Assembly (NCBI GenBank): GCA_024195265.1
Contig: JAJLRJ010000011.1
Coordinates: 21,958,095 to 22,022,094 of the forward strand
From: Dendrophyllia cribrosa
Lineage: Eukaryota > Cnidaria > Anthozoa > Scleractinia > Dendrophylliidae
Length of the DNA: 64,000 nucleotides
Direction: 5' to 3'
In this document: positions 9,659 to 20,955 of the stretch, piece after piece
Layout: each line of letters starts with the position of its first letter
How positions within the stretch are numbered: the first letter of the stretch is position 1
Notes under the pieces: generated by a model
What the model was told of the DNA's origin: nothing
The model's input: the letters and a program-made list of their open reading frames with translations, nothing else
Databases searched by the model: none
Program-made: the position numbers and the translations under genes

Positions 9659-10540
9659 ATCATTTCACAATAAAGTGCAGTTCTTTTCATACAACACCAA
9701 ACTGTTATTTTGACGGATGCAACAAATTTGCTGGTGTACAGTTGCGGTTTACCGGAAGAGTAGTAGAAGACAATTTATAGCAAGGAAGGGAGAGAATTGT
9801 GCCTATTTCCATCTGGTTTAACTTCTGTGCAACTGGGGTTTTCATGGATCGCGAAGGGTTTTGAACAAATCTCTTTAAATGGCAGGCATCATCATAACAA
9901 ATGGTGGCTACAAATATATATACAGTAAAGAAGAATGATTAAGTCCGGAGACAACATAAATCAGGTTATTTTATAATATATTTTAACATTTTTGTTACAC
10001 AGGATTAATTGATGTTTTAGATGCTGATGTAATAATTCTTTCCTAAAATTTTTCGGAGGACGAGTTTAACCATACTATGTTATAAAACTCATGCAATTTA
10101 TCTGAGAATACAAGAGCCTTTTTTTTTCTTTTTCCCTTTTCCCAGAAAGCATTCAGTTGTATTGTTCCTGTTTTGTACTTTTTATGCAACAACATTTACA
10201 GCCCTGTCAAGATGTTCTGGCAGCCGGCAATTTGATTGGTTACAGTCAATTATTTGCTGTCTTCATCACACTGGAGTTCACAAATCATGACTAATAATAA
10301 GTAACAAAATACATCACTAAGCCCTTATTACCTACTACTTCTGTTACCCTGCTTACCACTACAAAACATTCTGACAGGGCTGACATTTTTTTCAAGGAGG
10401 TGTGACTTTTCAGGACAAAATATTTAATGTTTTACAACAAACAAGTAACAAAGAACTCAAAAGAAAACCCCTGTTAGTGTTTTTGTAACTTAACATTTAT
10501 GGTTATGCTTGTTTTGTGAAGCCAACTCAAATTGTTATAT
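9659..10540. other. No gene recognised; short inverted repeat near 10195 and 10375
   Basis: This is AT-rich sequence without a supported gene. A short inverted repeat pairs CAGCCCTGTCA at about 10199-10209 with TGACAGGGCTG at about 10372-10382. The same decamer pair recurs beyond the next transposon (about 12392 and 12547), so a repeat family may be present, but its limits are unclear. Confidence 0.4.
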
Positions 10541-10806
10541 TTAAAGTGGATATAACCCCAAAAAAACCTTTTTTGGCTTAAAAAAATCTTACTATTTTTC
10601 TGAACAAAATGCTGCAAAAATTTTCAATTTTCCTCAAAACCCTGATTTTTTATGGCCAGCCAAAGTTATGAAAAATTGCCATAATTTATTCCATTACTGA
10701 GTATGAAGTCTGGGTTCAAGTGATGTCATGGAAGGAGATGGATTTTTATCATCTCAAGGATTTCCAGTGACTTGTTGCCGTGAAAATAGCTCTGCAAAAA
10801 TGCCAA

Positions 10807-11004
10807 ATGACTTGTGTTGCCTATGGCTGCAAAAATATTTCGAACCCAAAAGCAGGAATTGGGCTTCATAAAATACCTTACTTTAATGATGACCCTGTTG
10901 AGGCCAAAAGGCGATGCAAGAAATGGGTCGATTTTGTGAATGTGGTGTCCAGATACCCGGCAGCCGGGAAGTGTTTTCAAAATACTAGATCCCCGGAAGT
11001 CTGA
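10807..11004 (+). pseudogene. THAP-type zinc finger fragment
   Basis: From the ATG at 10807 the frame reads MTCVAYGCKNISNPKAG, then LHKIPYF and RCKKWVDFVN. This is the start of a THAP (C2CH) DNA-binding domain: CxxxxC after the start Met, the LHxIP motif and the conserved Trp. An in-frame ATG also exists at 10780, but THAP domains normally begin right before the first Cys. The second zinc-ligand pair (CxxH) and AVPTIF box are missing, because the frame degenerates after about residue 50. THAP domains occur in host regulators and in P-element and other transposases. Here it is carried inside the TTAA-flanked element as a remnant. Confidence 0.65.
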
Positions 11005-11170
11005 AATTTTTATCGAATTTGCACAAAATATCTCGTTTAATTCTTCTGAGAATAGTTGATCTTTGTTTAGAAATCTCCAGTGATTTCATGTATTATCTTG
11101 GCTTCGAAGTTAAAGAAATTTTCGAGCTTGGGCCTACTATAAAATCTTAATGGTTTTGACACACGTTCCT

Positions 11171-11354
11171 CTCAGTTTATATGTTGTGGTTCAAATTTTT
11201 TCTTGGTTTGAAAATTTTCAAACCAGTTAAATTTGTATTTTTCTTTGTCTGAGAATCATTATCATAATCTGAGACAAAGAAAAATAAAAATCAAACTGGT
11301 TTGAAAATTTTTCAAACCAAAGAAAAATTTGAACCACAACATATACACTACCGA
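11171..11354. repeat. Large palindrome (foldback element)
   Basis: Two arms of about 75 bp are inverted around the centre at about 11262: TATATGTTGTGGTTCAAATTT at the left and AAATTTGAACCACAACATATA at the right, with GAAAATTTTCAAACC-type inner arms and TTTGTCTGAGAATCATTATC at the core. It lies within the TTAA-flanked element. It is probably a small MITE, with no target duplication that I can fix. Confidence 0.7.
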
Positions 11355-12373
11355 GTAAAGATGCGAGACGACCCATGATTCCCCAGGGTGGATTTCTGCC
11401 ACCGCATGCTGTTGTATTTATTATTTATAATATGTGCATCCATGCCGGGGCGAAGTGTACAATTCAGTGCAATTCAATGTTCAAAAGTTGTTTGGTATTT
11501 CTACAGTCTCATCGAGTACTCTCAGCAGGTTCGAATGAAAATTTTCATGGAAAAACGGTAAGAATTTCAGACTGCCGGATATCTAGGCCCAAGCTCGACA
11601 ATTTCTTTAACTTGGAAGCCAAGATTGGGGTTTTAAGGACGTTCGTGCTTATTGTTTATGCGCATCCTTACTGCGCACGCAATTCATGTCGCAACGTCAT
11701 GCACGAGCGTGCGTGCAAGAGAAGAAATCTAAGCACATGAAGGGCTGGTAGCCGTTTTGTTAACTTTGCTTAGATTTAACTCGCTTGGATGGTCGGTGAC
11801 CCCCAATTTCTTTTTGATAGATAATCTTCTTTGCCAATTCTCGACAGATTGTAAAAAAATGAACAAAAAATCAATGTAGGAAGTTTAAATTTTTTCCATT
11901 TTTCTACCCGCGCGACATCGAATCCTCGCAACTTGCGGCTGTCAGAGTTTGCAAATGCTGCCGTTTACAGATTAGATTTCCTCTAAAGAACGTTACCAGT
12001 TGAACGAATTTGCTTAATAGACCCACTCATACAAAATTTGGCACAGAAAATTGCAGTTTAGAGATTCATTAACAATATTTTTGGACTAACAGACATTGGG
12101 GCCATATCGAGTTGGGAAGGCCGATTTTTCGAAATTAGTGTCACCTTTCAGATATTTTGTCACAAGTCGGTGACACCCCATTTTTTTTTTTGCATTTCTG
12201 ATACAAGTAATTCATTGCCTAACTGCAGCAAAGGTTTTATAAAAAAATCAACATTAGAAGATTTTCGCGCGAACGTCCTTAAGCAAGATCAAAATTTTTT
12301 GCGGCATTTTGTTCAGAAAAATAGTACGATTTTTTTTAAGCAAAAATTTTTTTTGCAGTTATATCCACTTTAA

Positions 12374-12957
12374 ACTCTACCCATCATACACTACAGGGCT
12401 GTCATTAAGCTTTGAACTTGCTGGTTTACAAGAATATACATGTAGGTGGTCATAAACTCATGATAGCAGCTATGGTTATTGTGCTTTAGTCAGTTATCAA
12501 ACTTAGAGTTGTTGATGATCTTCAAGAGTTTGCCTACTTAAAAGACAGCCCTGTCACTTATATTCAAATAATTACAAAAACTTACTAGTTGTTTCCATTT
12601 AAGGTTTCCAAACAGATTGTTTAAGTCACGGTGCGGGACTTGTGATTTGCTCTCTGAGACAAATATTTCCTTGACATCTACAACAATGGAGCAGGGTCTT
12701 TCCATTACTAAAATACCTGTGGAAAAATGAGAATTTAAGACACAGAAAATGTAAAGAAGAGCTATTAGTTTATTTGTTTGATGACAAATTATTATTAGAC
12801 ATAATTATACATGTATATGTACATCTGAATTGCAGCATACATGTAGTAGAACAACATTTTTTTCTAGTATATTTTGTAACATAAAATTCACTTTATTTAA
12901 CCACAGGGCAACCAAACGCTGTATTAGCTATGACATAATCATTTAATAAAAATATTG
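12374..12957. other. No gene established; one exon-like minus-strand segment at about 12597-12717
   Basis: Most of this stretch is AT-rich without a supported gene. On the minus strand about 12597-12717 is open. It begins after a TTTTCCACAG acceptor-like site and reads GILVMERPCSIVVDVKEIFV, which could be an exon joined to the gag-like frame ending at a GTAAAT donor-like site near 12962. This is weak evidence. Confidence 0.25.
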
Positions 12958-13888
12958 CTATTTACCTGTTTTCCTGTGTCTTTTGAGTTGTTTTGGAAGC
13001 GATTTGAACCAGAGCGAAGACGCTTGACCTTGCATGACAAGCTGCTTCAGTTCCTCGTCTTCACCGACACTCGCCTGATTTCGTGATGCGCTCTTACTCT
13101 CCTGAGAAGCAGGCTCCTGATCTCTCTCACCCTCTGGCACTCTTTCTGATTCTCGCTCAGCTCTCGCTCGTTCAATAAACTTCAAGTCAACGTCATGGAC
13201 AAGAGTGTGGTAATGCATGTCACAGCCTTCAACTTTACATGTGTTGTTACTAGGGCATTTCTTCAATCAATGACTGGGTAGCAAACAAGACAAGCAGTGT
13301 TTATCCAGAACTGTCTCTTTTTTGATTGTCAACATCTCTTTGAACTTTTTACACTCTTCTAACTTGTGGTTAGCTGACTTGTGAACTGGGTATTTCTTCG
13401 CTGTACTTTTGGTGCGTGAAGAATGTTCTCCTGTCGCTCCTGCAAACAGCTTTACCCATCGCCTTTCCTGGAGTCAGACCGTTTCCATTCTTTCTTCTCC
13501 AGCTTCCATCGTTGTTTAGACTCGCTGATTTTTGCCTCTTTCTCCAGCCAATTGGCAAAAGACTCCCACATCTTTGGTTTTCCTTCAACAAACGCAGGGA
13601 AGTTTCGCTACATTTGCCTCAGGGACTTGTGATTTAAGCTCACGAACAAAGGCATGCTCCATGTATATGCCCATCAGCTCAGAAACCGTTTCTTGATATT
13701 GCCTGTTCTGGTCACTCTTTTCTTTTCCTATGACTGGAAATTGGTCTACGTGATTTTTAGCCACTGACACAACCGTGTCTTTGCAACGAAAACGTTCGTC
13801 GAGCGACGCTCCATGCTTTTTTATATTTTTCTGAACCTGGCATAAATTTTCCGAGACATGTTTTTGCCTCTCGCCGTTCAACAGCATC
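12958..13888 (-). pseudogene. BEL/Pao retrotransposon gag relic, 3' part with zinc-knuckle
   Basis: Minus-strand reading, with frame changes near 13800, 13600 and 13440, gives recognisable BEL/Pao gag pieces in order. First comes the second half of the DUF1759-type capsid region (EKYKKAWSVARRTFS). Then comes a segment with LKSQVPEANVAKLP, followed in another frame by a Trp/Lys-rich stretch (MWESFANWLEKEAKI). Last is a CCHC-like knuckle with CPSNNTCKVEGCDMHYHTLVH spacing (C-x5-C-x4-C-x3-H-x5-H). After it the sequence is Glu/Ser/Arg-rich and ends at 12958. No protease, reverse transcriptase or integrase follows. The 5' half of the same gag lies at 18742-19457, separated by a transposon, and the reading frame is in phase across the two flanks. 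The gene is inactive. Confidence 0.7.
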
Positions 13889-15023
13889 TACAGTGCAGGT
13901 CAGAGTAAAGCGAACCATATATATGATATGCATCAAGTAAGTGTATGGAGCAAAGCTCATTAGTATGTATAAGCTTAGCTCACTGTTTTCCCTATTGTTG
14001 ATATTTTATTGTTTTTTGAATGGCCTGGCATTCTGAATTTAGTTGAAAGATCAACATGTGCTTCTATATATCTGGCACATGTAGGGGACACGAACTGCTA
14101 AATTGATCTGACAGAATCGGTCAAACAAATAGTAAACTATTAGCCAGTCTTATGTTAACAGTAAACAGGATTGATAAAACAATTTGTTGCTGTTTCTGAA
14201 TTATCTCTTTACAGCTAGTAGAACTGAAGATATAATTTTGCTTGCCGCAACGTTGACAGTCCGGTTTGAAGTCACAAAGTAGCGACTACTATATCTTTCC
14301 CTGAAGGAAATTTTAGATCAATAAAGCAAACATTGTGTGACACCGCATACTCTCGATACAAAAATCGGAATGAAATGCCTTGAAACGGAAATTACTTGTA
14401 GAATATGATTGTAAACAAAAGTGAAAAAGTTACACATTGTAATCATCATACATGAACTCAATGCCGTGAAGCATTTTCGAGTTTCGAAACCATTGCAGAA
14501 CCTTTTGTGCGAGGTTTGGATTAAATATTTTTGGCTGACTAGATCTTCTCTAGATCCTACGTGCACCAGCAGCATTTTCGTTCGCGGTCCTTTTAAATAA
14601 ATAAAGCAGTGGGAAAAATGAAAGATACAAGAGTATTTCAAACCAAAAACAACACTTCTGTATAAGTCACACCTGTTGCAATGATTCTGTGAATCTTCGT
14701 TAACTTATGCTAACTGTTTACCCCAATCTATGCTAATTGTTTTCCTTTATCATCTCTGCCTTTACCGAGTACTTTATTACATTGAAGGACGATGAAACCA
14801 TGTTTGTCGCTTTGACTTGAAGGCCAGAGAATGATGAACATGGTTTCTTTAATGTAAGCAAGCTGCCTCGAATCCCAAGTACATTAGCCACGCAAAATTC
14901 ATGTGTAAAATTCTTTTTGAACTTCATGTTAAAACAAATCTTGAATGAAACTAAATAATAATCAAATTTAAAGACTGCAGGAAAAGTTACGTAGCAAAAA
15001 AAAAACAAATTTAGCTATACTTA

Positions 15024-15724
15024 AGGCTGGTTTTCATTGGCAACGGAGTCGACTTATAAGAGCACTTCCGATCTCAGTAGAAATCGTACTATTGATCCCG
15101 GACGTCCTTTCAAATTGCCTTGAAAATCAGCCCACTTCACGCACCGTTGATTTCACTCCGCAGTTTTAAAAAAGTTCATCACGTGATCAAATTTTTGTTG
15201 ACCGCAAGTCGACCACAAGATCGGTAACGTTTAACTTGCGAAGAATGAATTTAAACTATTATGCCTTCAAATACGGTAATATATTTCTTGAACTTAACTT
15301 TCTGTAGCTTGTAATTGAAAAGGAAGAACTGTTTTTCTAGGAAAGGTATTATCTGAGCACATTTGACGACTGCGAGTTAAAATTCATTCAACGGAAGTTT
15401 ACCGGTTATGTGATGTAACCGATCATGTTGTCGATTTGCGGTCAACAGAATTTTGATCGAGTGATGAACTTTTTTCAAACTGCGGAGTGAAACCAACGGT
15501 GCGTGAAGCGGGCTGATTTTCAAGGCAATTTGAAAGGACGTCCGGGATCAATAGTAGAGTCAAGCTTGACGGAATCGGAGTCGGAAGAATCAGAATGGTT
15601 CCATTTTCTTCCAATTCCGCTTATGACTCCGTAATCTTCTGATTCCGTCGGTTTGATTTTCACTAGATCATAACGCTTTCAATTCTGATTATGACTCCGA
15701 CTCCGTTGTAGTGAAAACCAGCCT
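15024..15724. mobile_element. TTA-flanked MITE (PIF/Harbinger-like), 701 bp
   Basis: The termini are AGGCTGGTTTTCA at the left and TGAAAACCAGCCT at the right. The target duplication is TTA (15021-15023 and 15725-15727). The inner arms are also inverted over hundreds of bases, for example GATCCCGGACGTCCTTTCAA near 15096 against its complement near 15530. No ORF is present. A TTA duplication is typical of PIF/Harbinger insertions, so assignment to that group is inferred. Confidence 0.7.
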
Positions 15725-16424
15725 TTAGTTGTCGTTAAAAAGTGCATCAAATTTGCATGTCAAAAGGGTAATTTGAAACCTAAATACAGACCAATTGCGC
15801 TTCCAATAATTCTCTGTTATCCTTGTAGTTTCGCTCGCCAATTTAAGGCTAATAAACGGCAAGAGAACGGCTTGAACGGCTCAAACGGATAGCTGTTATC
15901 ATCCTTTTTTGGCTTAAGAGGTCACTATTTAATCAACCATGAGCGGTCAATTTATTGTAAACAAAAGTCTCTTTTTATATGCCAAGCAGCAGAAAGACGG
16001 CCTGTTTAATTTACATTTTAGAAGTCGGATTATATCAAAGAGATAATTATAATATGAAGAACTCCTTTGCCTTTGCCAGCCGAAGAAAGTGGAAAAAGCG
16101 AGCTGTGAATAGCCGGCATAGCACGGATCTATCTTGTCTGTCAAATCTGCTAATCGATAGAGCGTGCTGTAGGGTATAACCGCATAGTGACGCGAGCAAG
16201 CACTTGAAAGTGGCTTGATTACATTGGCAATATAGTAAATAACAAAGCGAGCAACATTCCCGGAACAATAACACTTGAAATAATGTTCGCTATTTTTCTG
16301 CTGTACAAGATTAAAATCTCCATACATCCAGATATAATTTTATCAGCAACAATAAGATTTAAGGCCACTTGTTTTATACATTGGCAGTAACTGAGAAGCA
16401 AGCGAGAGAGCAAGATTCATGAAA

Positions 16425-16600
16425 GACAAAACTTAAAGAATACTTGGACGTTTGAACACTATTCAGTTCAGTACTAGCTGTGATTTCCTTTCTCAGAACA
16501 ATTCATTTTTTTTCCTTTATAGACAAGCGACGAGTTACACAATGTATTTCTGAAGCGAGCAAGATTGGAAATGATACATTGTAGCTTTGTTGATATCAGC
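16425..16600 (+). repeat. Imperfect direct repeat, copy 1 (copy 2 at about 18345-18500)
   Basis: Both copies share AAAGAATACTTGGA, a GTTCAGTA segment, AGAACAA, GACAAGCGA/AACAAGCGA-type sequence with GAGTTA, and GAGCAAGATTGGAAAT in the same order. They flank the second MITE. The origin is unknown. Confidence 0.55.
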
Positions 16601-17608
16601 GGTAACTGAGAAGTGAGTGAGATTCATAAAATGTGACTTGATTTGGGAAACTGACACTAACGGATATCGTTTAACGGCTTGAAAGCGTTTTGGTTACATG
16701 TACATGTAGTTTCGATCACTACTGAAGTAAAAACTAGTCGGCACTTTGTGCGAAACGTTTTGGCGGATTATGATCTCAATAACTGATCCATCCCAAGAAC
16801 GAGAGTAGTGGCGCCACGAACAAAGATTGTGGTAGATGTAATTGAATTTCTAGAAATGGAAAAAAAAGGAAAAACTATGCAAACCCAGTGTCACCTGTTT
16901 AGAACTGCAGCAGAGACTTATTCATTCATGTTTATATTCAGTTGAAACAGTTGTGTTACGGCTGCTAGTTTGGATCCTCCAAACACTCCACGGCCAAAGT
17001 TCTACAGATGTCTGGCACTATACATGTAAAGAAGAGGTTAATAAAATTGTTTTTTGTTTTCTTTAAACTTGAAATTGTGTAGTTGTATTCTTCCCTATAC
17101 TACAGATTCAATGTCATCCTCTGTGATGTTTTTTACGTGGGAATTTTTCTGAGAAAAATAAAAAACTGCGGGTTTTTACAACACCAAATTTGTTTCAAAT
17201 GGCCCATAATTTAGGATCGAAACTAACCAATAAAAAATCAGACAGTTTCCTGAGAGGTCCGCAAGTTCAAGTAGTTTCAAATTTATTTTCAGATGTATTG
17301 TCTAAATGCTGCAAAGGTATTGGTCTGTTTACCAAAAACTTTAGCATCCTTTGTTCTCAAAACACGTTCTGATTGGCGAATTTTCTTCCAACTGGCCCAG
17401 TTTGAGTGTTTGCACTGTAATGTTGATGCCTATCCATTTTAAATTTTTACCTTGCCGTTCGAACAGTTTGTGAAACCATTTTAATGCTATTGCCAATCCG
17501 TCTGATAAATTTGCTCATCCATTCGAACGGTTTGAGAAACCGTTTAAACGCTTTTGATGGCCGTTTACTATCCGTTTCGTATCCGTTTTTTCAAGCCGAT
17601 ATCTGTTA

Positions 17609-18313
17609 GGCCCCGACCACACTAATGCATCTTCGTTTGAAAATGCATACGTTTTGATGCATTTTCGCCTGTCGCCCACACTAAAACACCCGAAAATGCT
17701 GATGAAAACGGAGACTTTTGAAAACGCTTCGTTTCTAGTGTGGACAGGAGAAAACAGAGACTTCAATATGAAAACAGTGACGTAAATTCTCTAGTGTGGA
17801 CAGGTGAAAACGGAGACTTTTGAAAACCATGATGTAAATCGCAGCATCTATCACCTTTACTGCGCCTTTCAATAACATGTGGAATTTGAAATTCAAATTT
17901 CCACCAACTGTTGCGTTTTACACTGCCGTCAATCATCTTAGCTTACCTCTCAAGAAACAGATCTTCACTTCAATGAGTTCTAAAGGTCACGTCCGTGCAT
18001 TATGATTGGTAGATTTCGATCCATTTTGTTTGTTCCTTTTTTCATGGTCCGTTGGCTTTCGTATTAATTCTGATTGACGGCAGCGAATAACGCAACCGTT
18101 GGTGGAGATTTGAATTTCAAATTCCGCATGTTATTCAAAGGCGCAGTAACACATGCACAATCCCCGGGCCCAGTCGTTTTCATCGTTTTCGACCGTTTTA
18201 GTGTGGACAGGTGGAAATGATGCAAAAATGTTAGTGTGGGTGAAAATATTTTGCTTCGATTTCTTCGAGATGAAAACAGAGACTTTTGAAAACGCATTAG
18301 TGTGATCGGGGCC
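17609..18313. mobile_element. TTA-flanked MITE (PIF/Harbinger-like), 705 bp, CACACTAATGC type
   Basis: The left end is GGCCCCGACCACACTAATGC and the right end is the complement GCATTAGTGTGATCGGGGCC. The flanks are TTA at 17606-17608 and 18314-18316. The interior has subterminal repeats of GAAAACGGAGACTTTTGAAA and TAGTGTGGACAGG in several places, and a central inverted pair (about 17882-17935 against 18070-18130). No coding potential. Confidence 0.75.
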
Positions 18314-18344
18314 TTAGTGTACGTTTTATCAAATCAGGTCACAA

Positions 18345-18500
18345 ATACCAAAGAACATTCAAAGAATACTTGGATCTTTGAAACGCTGTTTGGTTCAGTA
18401 TTGACAGTGAGTTTCTTTTTCCAGAACAAAAAATTCCTTTTTCTTTTCTTGATAAACAAGCGATGAGTTATTTGTGAAGTGAGCAAGATTGGAAATATGA
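18345..18500 (+). repeat. Imperfect direct repeat, copy 2
   Basis: This is the second copy of the segment described at 16425-16600, lying just outside the MITE that ends at 18313. It shares AAAGAATACTTGGA and GAGCAAGATTGGAAAT. Confidence 0.55.
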
Positions 18501-18741
18501 CAGCTTTAACTGACGTTTTCATACTTTGCAAATGTTTTTCTTGTTAGTGGCCGCTTTTCCAGACCTAAATATTTCTCTATTTTGCACAACAATGCCACAC
18601 AAAGCAAACTTATGACAATGAATAACAAAAGCATAGACGCACGCGTCACTGACGCGTATATAGACGCATCAGCGAGAATGCATATACGCGTCAGACGTGC
18701 GTTGCGTCTGCGATGTTCGCTTAATTCTGACCTGCACTGTA

Positions 18742-19457
18742 ACAGAAATTTAAGTTTCTCTGTTCCATCGTAAACTCCCCTTTTGTCAATTTCCACTTTA
18801 AACGCTGCTTTGAATATGGAGTACTCCAGTGGATTTCCGCTGAATTTCATGATGTTCGGTTTGACTATTTTAATGAAAGCTGGAAGCATTTTCTCAAACA
18901 GTTCATCCACATGTAAGTTTGACACACTTGGGCTCCCTGTGGCACAGTTTTCCCGCCAAGCTGGTTCCTTTTTACCACATGATTCGCTTGTTTCTCGTTT
19001 ACTTGGATTAATTTCCCTTTCTGCTGCTTTCCCTGAATTAAAATGCTTTCCTTGTTCGCCAGGTCGTTTGTCACCAGTAATATTCTGAGTGTTAGGAGCC
19101 GAATTCAACTCTAAGCGCGAGACACGATCGTGTATTCTATCAATCGGCAATTCGCTCAGCTCTTCATCATCAATATCTCCATTGTTAGACAAACGTTCCT
19201 CTCGGGCCATTGCATCTTCGTACTGATACTCTAATCTTGATTCTTCGGCTCTTTTCTTAAGTTCCAGAAGCTTTGCACGTTGCTGTGCTTCGTCGCGTAA
19301 GAGTTTGATTTCTTCTTCGCACTCTCGCTCGGCCATTTTTAGCTCCAGGGCAAGCTTTCTTTCGCAAAATTGAACTCTTGCTCGACTTAGATGAAGTCGT
19401 GGACATATTAGACGTAAAAAGTGGCAGTGTTTGGTTTCTCCGTCCGTTGTCACTCAT
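18742..19457 (-). pseudogene. BEL/Pao retrotransposon gag relic, 5' part with coiled coil and DUF1759-like region
   Basis: The minus-strand start is probably the ATG at 19457 (MSDNGRRN..., followed by a Ser/Lys-rich stretch), after which the frame shifts near 19350. The main open frame then encodes a charged coiled-coil region (MAERECEEEIKLLRDEAQQ), a polar linker, and the start of the DUF1759-type capsid domain with KFSGNPLEYSIFKAAFK and EKLKFLL. This order is typical of BEL/Pao gag proteins. At 18741 the gag sequence stops at the terminus of the TA-flanked transposon, so residues encoded further left in the open frame (to 18506) are transposon sequence. The remaining gag is at 12958-13888. 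No flanking LTR could be identified. Confidence 0.7.
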
Positions 19458-19732
19458 TTCGATGTAGATTTGGACGAGTCTTTCGTATGTCATTCACAGT
19501 TGATGTTGTTGTTGATGAACACGCTTACCGCTCGGCAGTTCAATAATTTTCTCACTTGACGCTTGAACTCACTGGATATCCGGCGCATAAAGAACCAAAT
19601 GTCGATGGGACGACATTTAACACAACTCGATGGTTCGAACAAAACAGATGTGATGACGAATTACTCTGCTTTACACTTCAGAACAATGTGCACGCTTTAC
19701 AAAACTCGAACTCACAACACAACTCTATCACG

Positions 19733-20640
19733 TGACCGAAAGCGGGAAGCACACTTTCGGTCCACTTTGGCCGCGCACGCTCGTTTATTCGATCGGCGTC
19801 ACGTTTTCGCCTGCTTCCCTGTGGAAGCACACGCTTATTAAATATATTTCCTTTCTCGTGCACACGCTTTAAGAACGAGGAAGGTTCATGTTGTGTTGTT
19901 GTTCATGTGTTATTGTCTCATGCGACCGCATTCCGGTGAGTCCGGTAGACTTTCACGACGACAGCTCGTTTAACAGGTCGTGTAGAACCGAGCACACGCT
20001 TAATATGTTTCCTTTCTCGTGCACACGCTTTAAGAACGAGGAAGGTTCATGTTGTGTTGTTGTCTTACGCAACCACACTTTCGGTCCACTTTGGCGCGCT
20101 TGTTTATTCGTTCGGCGTCACGTTTTCGCCTGCTTTCCTGTGGAAAAGCGTGTTTGTGGCCTCACACTTTTAGAACGAGGTAAACATGCATATTTGTCTT
20201 GTTTGTCCCAGCACGCTCGTTTGTTTCGTGTTGTTTATTTTTTCAGTCTCTCACGAATTTCCTTTCTCGTGCACACGCTTTAAGAACGAGGAAGGTTCAT
20301 GTTGTGTTGTTGTTCATGTGTTATTGTCTCATGCGACCGCAATTCCGGTGAGTCCGGTAGACTTTCACGACGACAGGTCGTGTAGAACCGAGCACACGCT
20401 TAATATGTTTCCTTTCTCGTGCACACGCTTTAAGAACGAGGAAGGTTCATGTTGTGTTGTCTTACGCAACCACACTTTCGGTCCACTTTGGCGCGCTTGT
20501 TTATTCGTTCGGCGTCACGTTTTCGCCTGCTTTCCTGTGGAAAAGCGTGTTTGTGGCCTCACACTTTTAGAACGAGGTAAACATGCATATTTGTCTTGTT
20601 TGTCCTAGCACGCTCGTTTGTTTCGTGTTGTTTATTTTTT
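19733..20640 (+). repeat. Subterminal tandem array, about 400-bp unit, about 2.3 copies
   Basis: Two near-identical units have anchor pairs at 19883/20294 (GGTTCATGTTGTG) and 20161/20558 (CTCACACTTTTAGAACG), giving offsets of 411 and 397 bp. A partial unit starts near 19740 (CACTTTCGGTCCACTTTGG). The junction between the full units contains CAGTCTCTCACGAA at 20243-20256, which is the complement of the TTCGTGAGAG motif in the left viral array. The array is therefore probably part of this copy's expanded terminal repeat, not independent host sequence. Confidence 0.65.
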
Positions 20641-20872
20641 CAGTCTCTCGCGAACTGACTTTTCCGTGAGACGGGTCGACTGTTGTTGCGACGAGTCGTC
20701 ACGACCTGGTCGGGTCGTCACGATCCGTCAACTTATTTCACCCCCACTCCATCTGCAATGCTGACTTCCGGTAAGTGTAGATAACTTCCGTTTCGAACTT
20801 CACGACCTGACTTCCGGTAAGACGGGTCGTCTCAAAGGGGTGACGACCCGAATCAGTTGGTGTATATTGGAC
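20641..20872 (-). repeat. Right-copy terminal repeat of the viral element (inverted relative to 5885-7465)
   Basis: Read on the minus strand, the segment reproduces in order the inner terminal repeat (CGGGTCGTCA, ACGACCCGTCT, ACCGGAAGTCAGGTCGTG) and one diverged array unit (GGGGGTGAAATAAGTTGACG, GATCGTGACGACCCGAC, GTCGACCCGTCTCA, TCAGTTCGCGAGAGACTG). It lies directly before the next viral genes, as the left copy lies directly after the fibre gene. Confidence 0.75.
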
Positions 20873-20955
20873 ATGACTGTACAAATTAGGCCCTTCATTC
20901 AAGGAAGTGACATAATATTTAATTTTAGAGTTTGTTTATTGTTTGAAGTCTAAAA

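Larger units (their letters stand above)
10545..12369. mobile_element. 1.8-kb TTAA-flanked transposon with about 90-bp inverted termini
   Basis: The ends AGTGGATATAAC... (left) and ...GTTATATCCACT (right) are inverted. The similarity extends about 90 bp inward, including TACTATTTTTCTGAACAAAATG on the left and its complement at about 12301-12330. TTAA flanks both sides (10541-10544 and 12370-12373). It carries a THAP fragment and internal inverted segments (about 10993-11137 against 11555-11628). No transposase catalytic domain is visible, so it is a decayed or non-autonomous copy. Confidence 0.75.
13891..18739. mobile_element. 4.85-kb TA-flanked inverted-repeat transposon inserted in the gag gene
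   Basis: The left end CAGTGCAGGTCAGAG... and the right end (reverse complement CAGTGCAGGTCAGAA...) match over about 25 bp with two differences. TA lies just outside each end (13889-13890 and 18740-18741). Excising the segment with one TA brings the two halves of the gag frame into phase, which fixes the boundaries. TA target and terminus suggest the Tc1/mariner group. No transposase ORF is visible in the 4.8 kb, which is unusually long for a non-autonomous copy. It contains two nested TTA-flanked MITEs and a pair of imperfect direct repeats. Confidence 0.7.

Noticed and set aside
18506..18741. C-terminal 75 residues of the long gag-containing ORF
   Set aside because: The sequence left of 18741 is the terminus of the TA-flanked transposon. 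The gag homology stops at the boundary and resumes at 13888.
19560..19740. LTR or primer-binding site upstream of the gag relic
   Set aside because: A TGGTTCTTT stretch is present on the minus strand, but no paired LTR or polypurine tract could be seen.
19563..20608. Plus-strand ORFs with repeated FPFSCTRFKNEEGSCCVVV-type sequence
   Set aside because: They are translations of the 400-bp subterminal array, shared between its units, with no domain.
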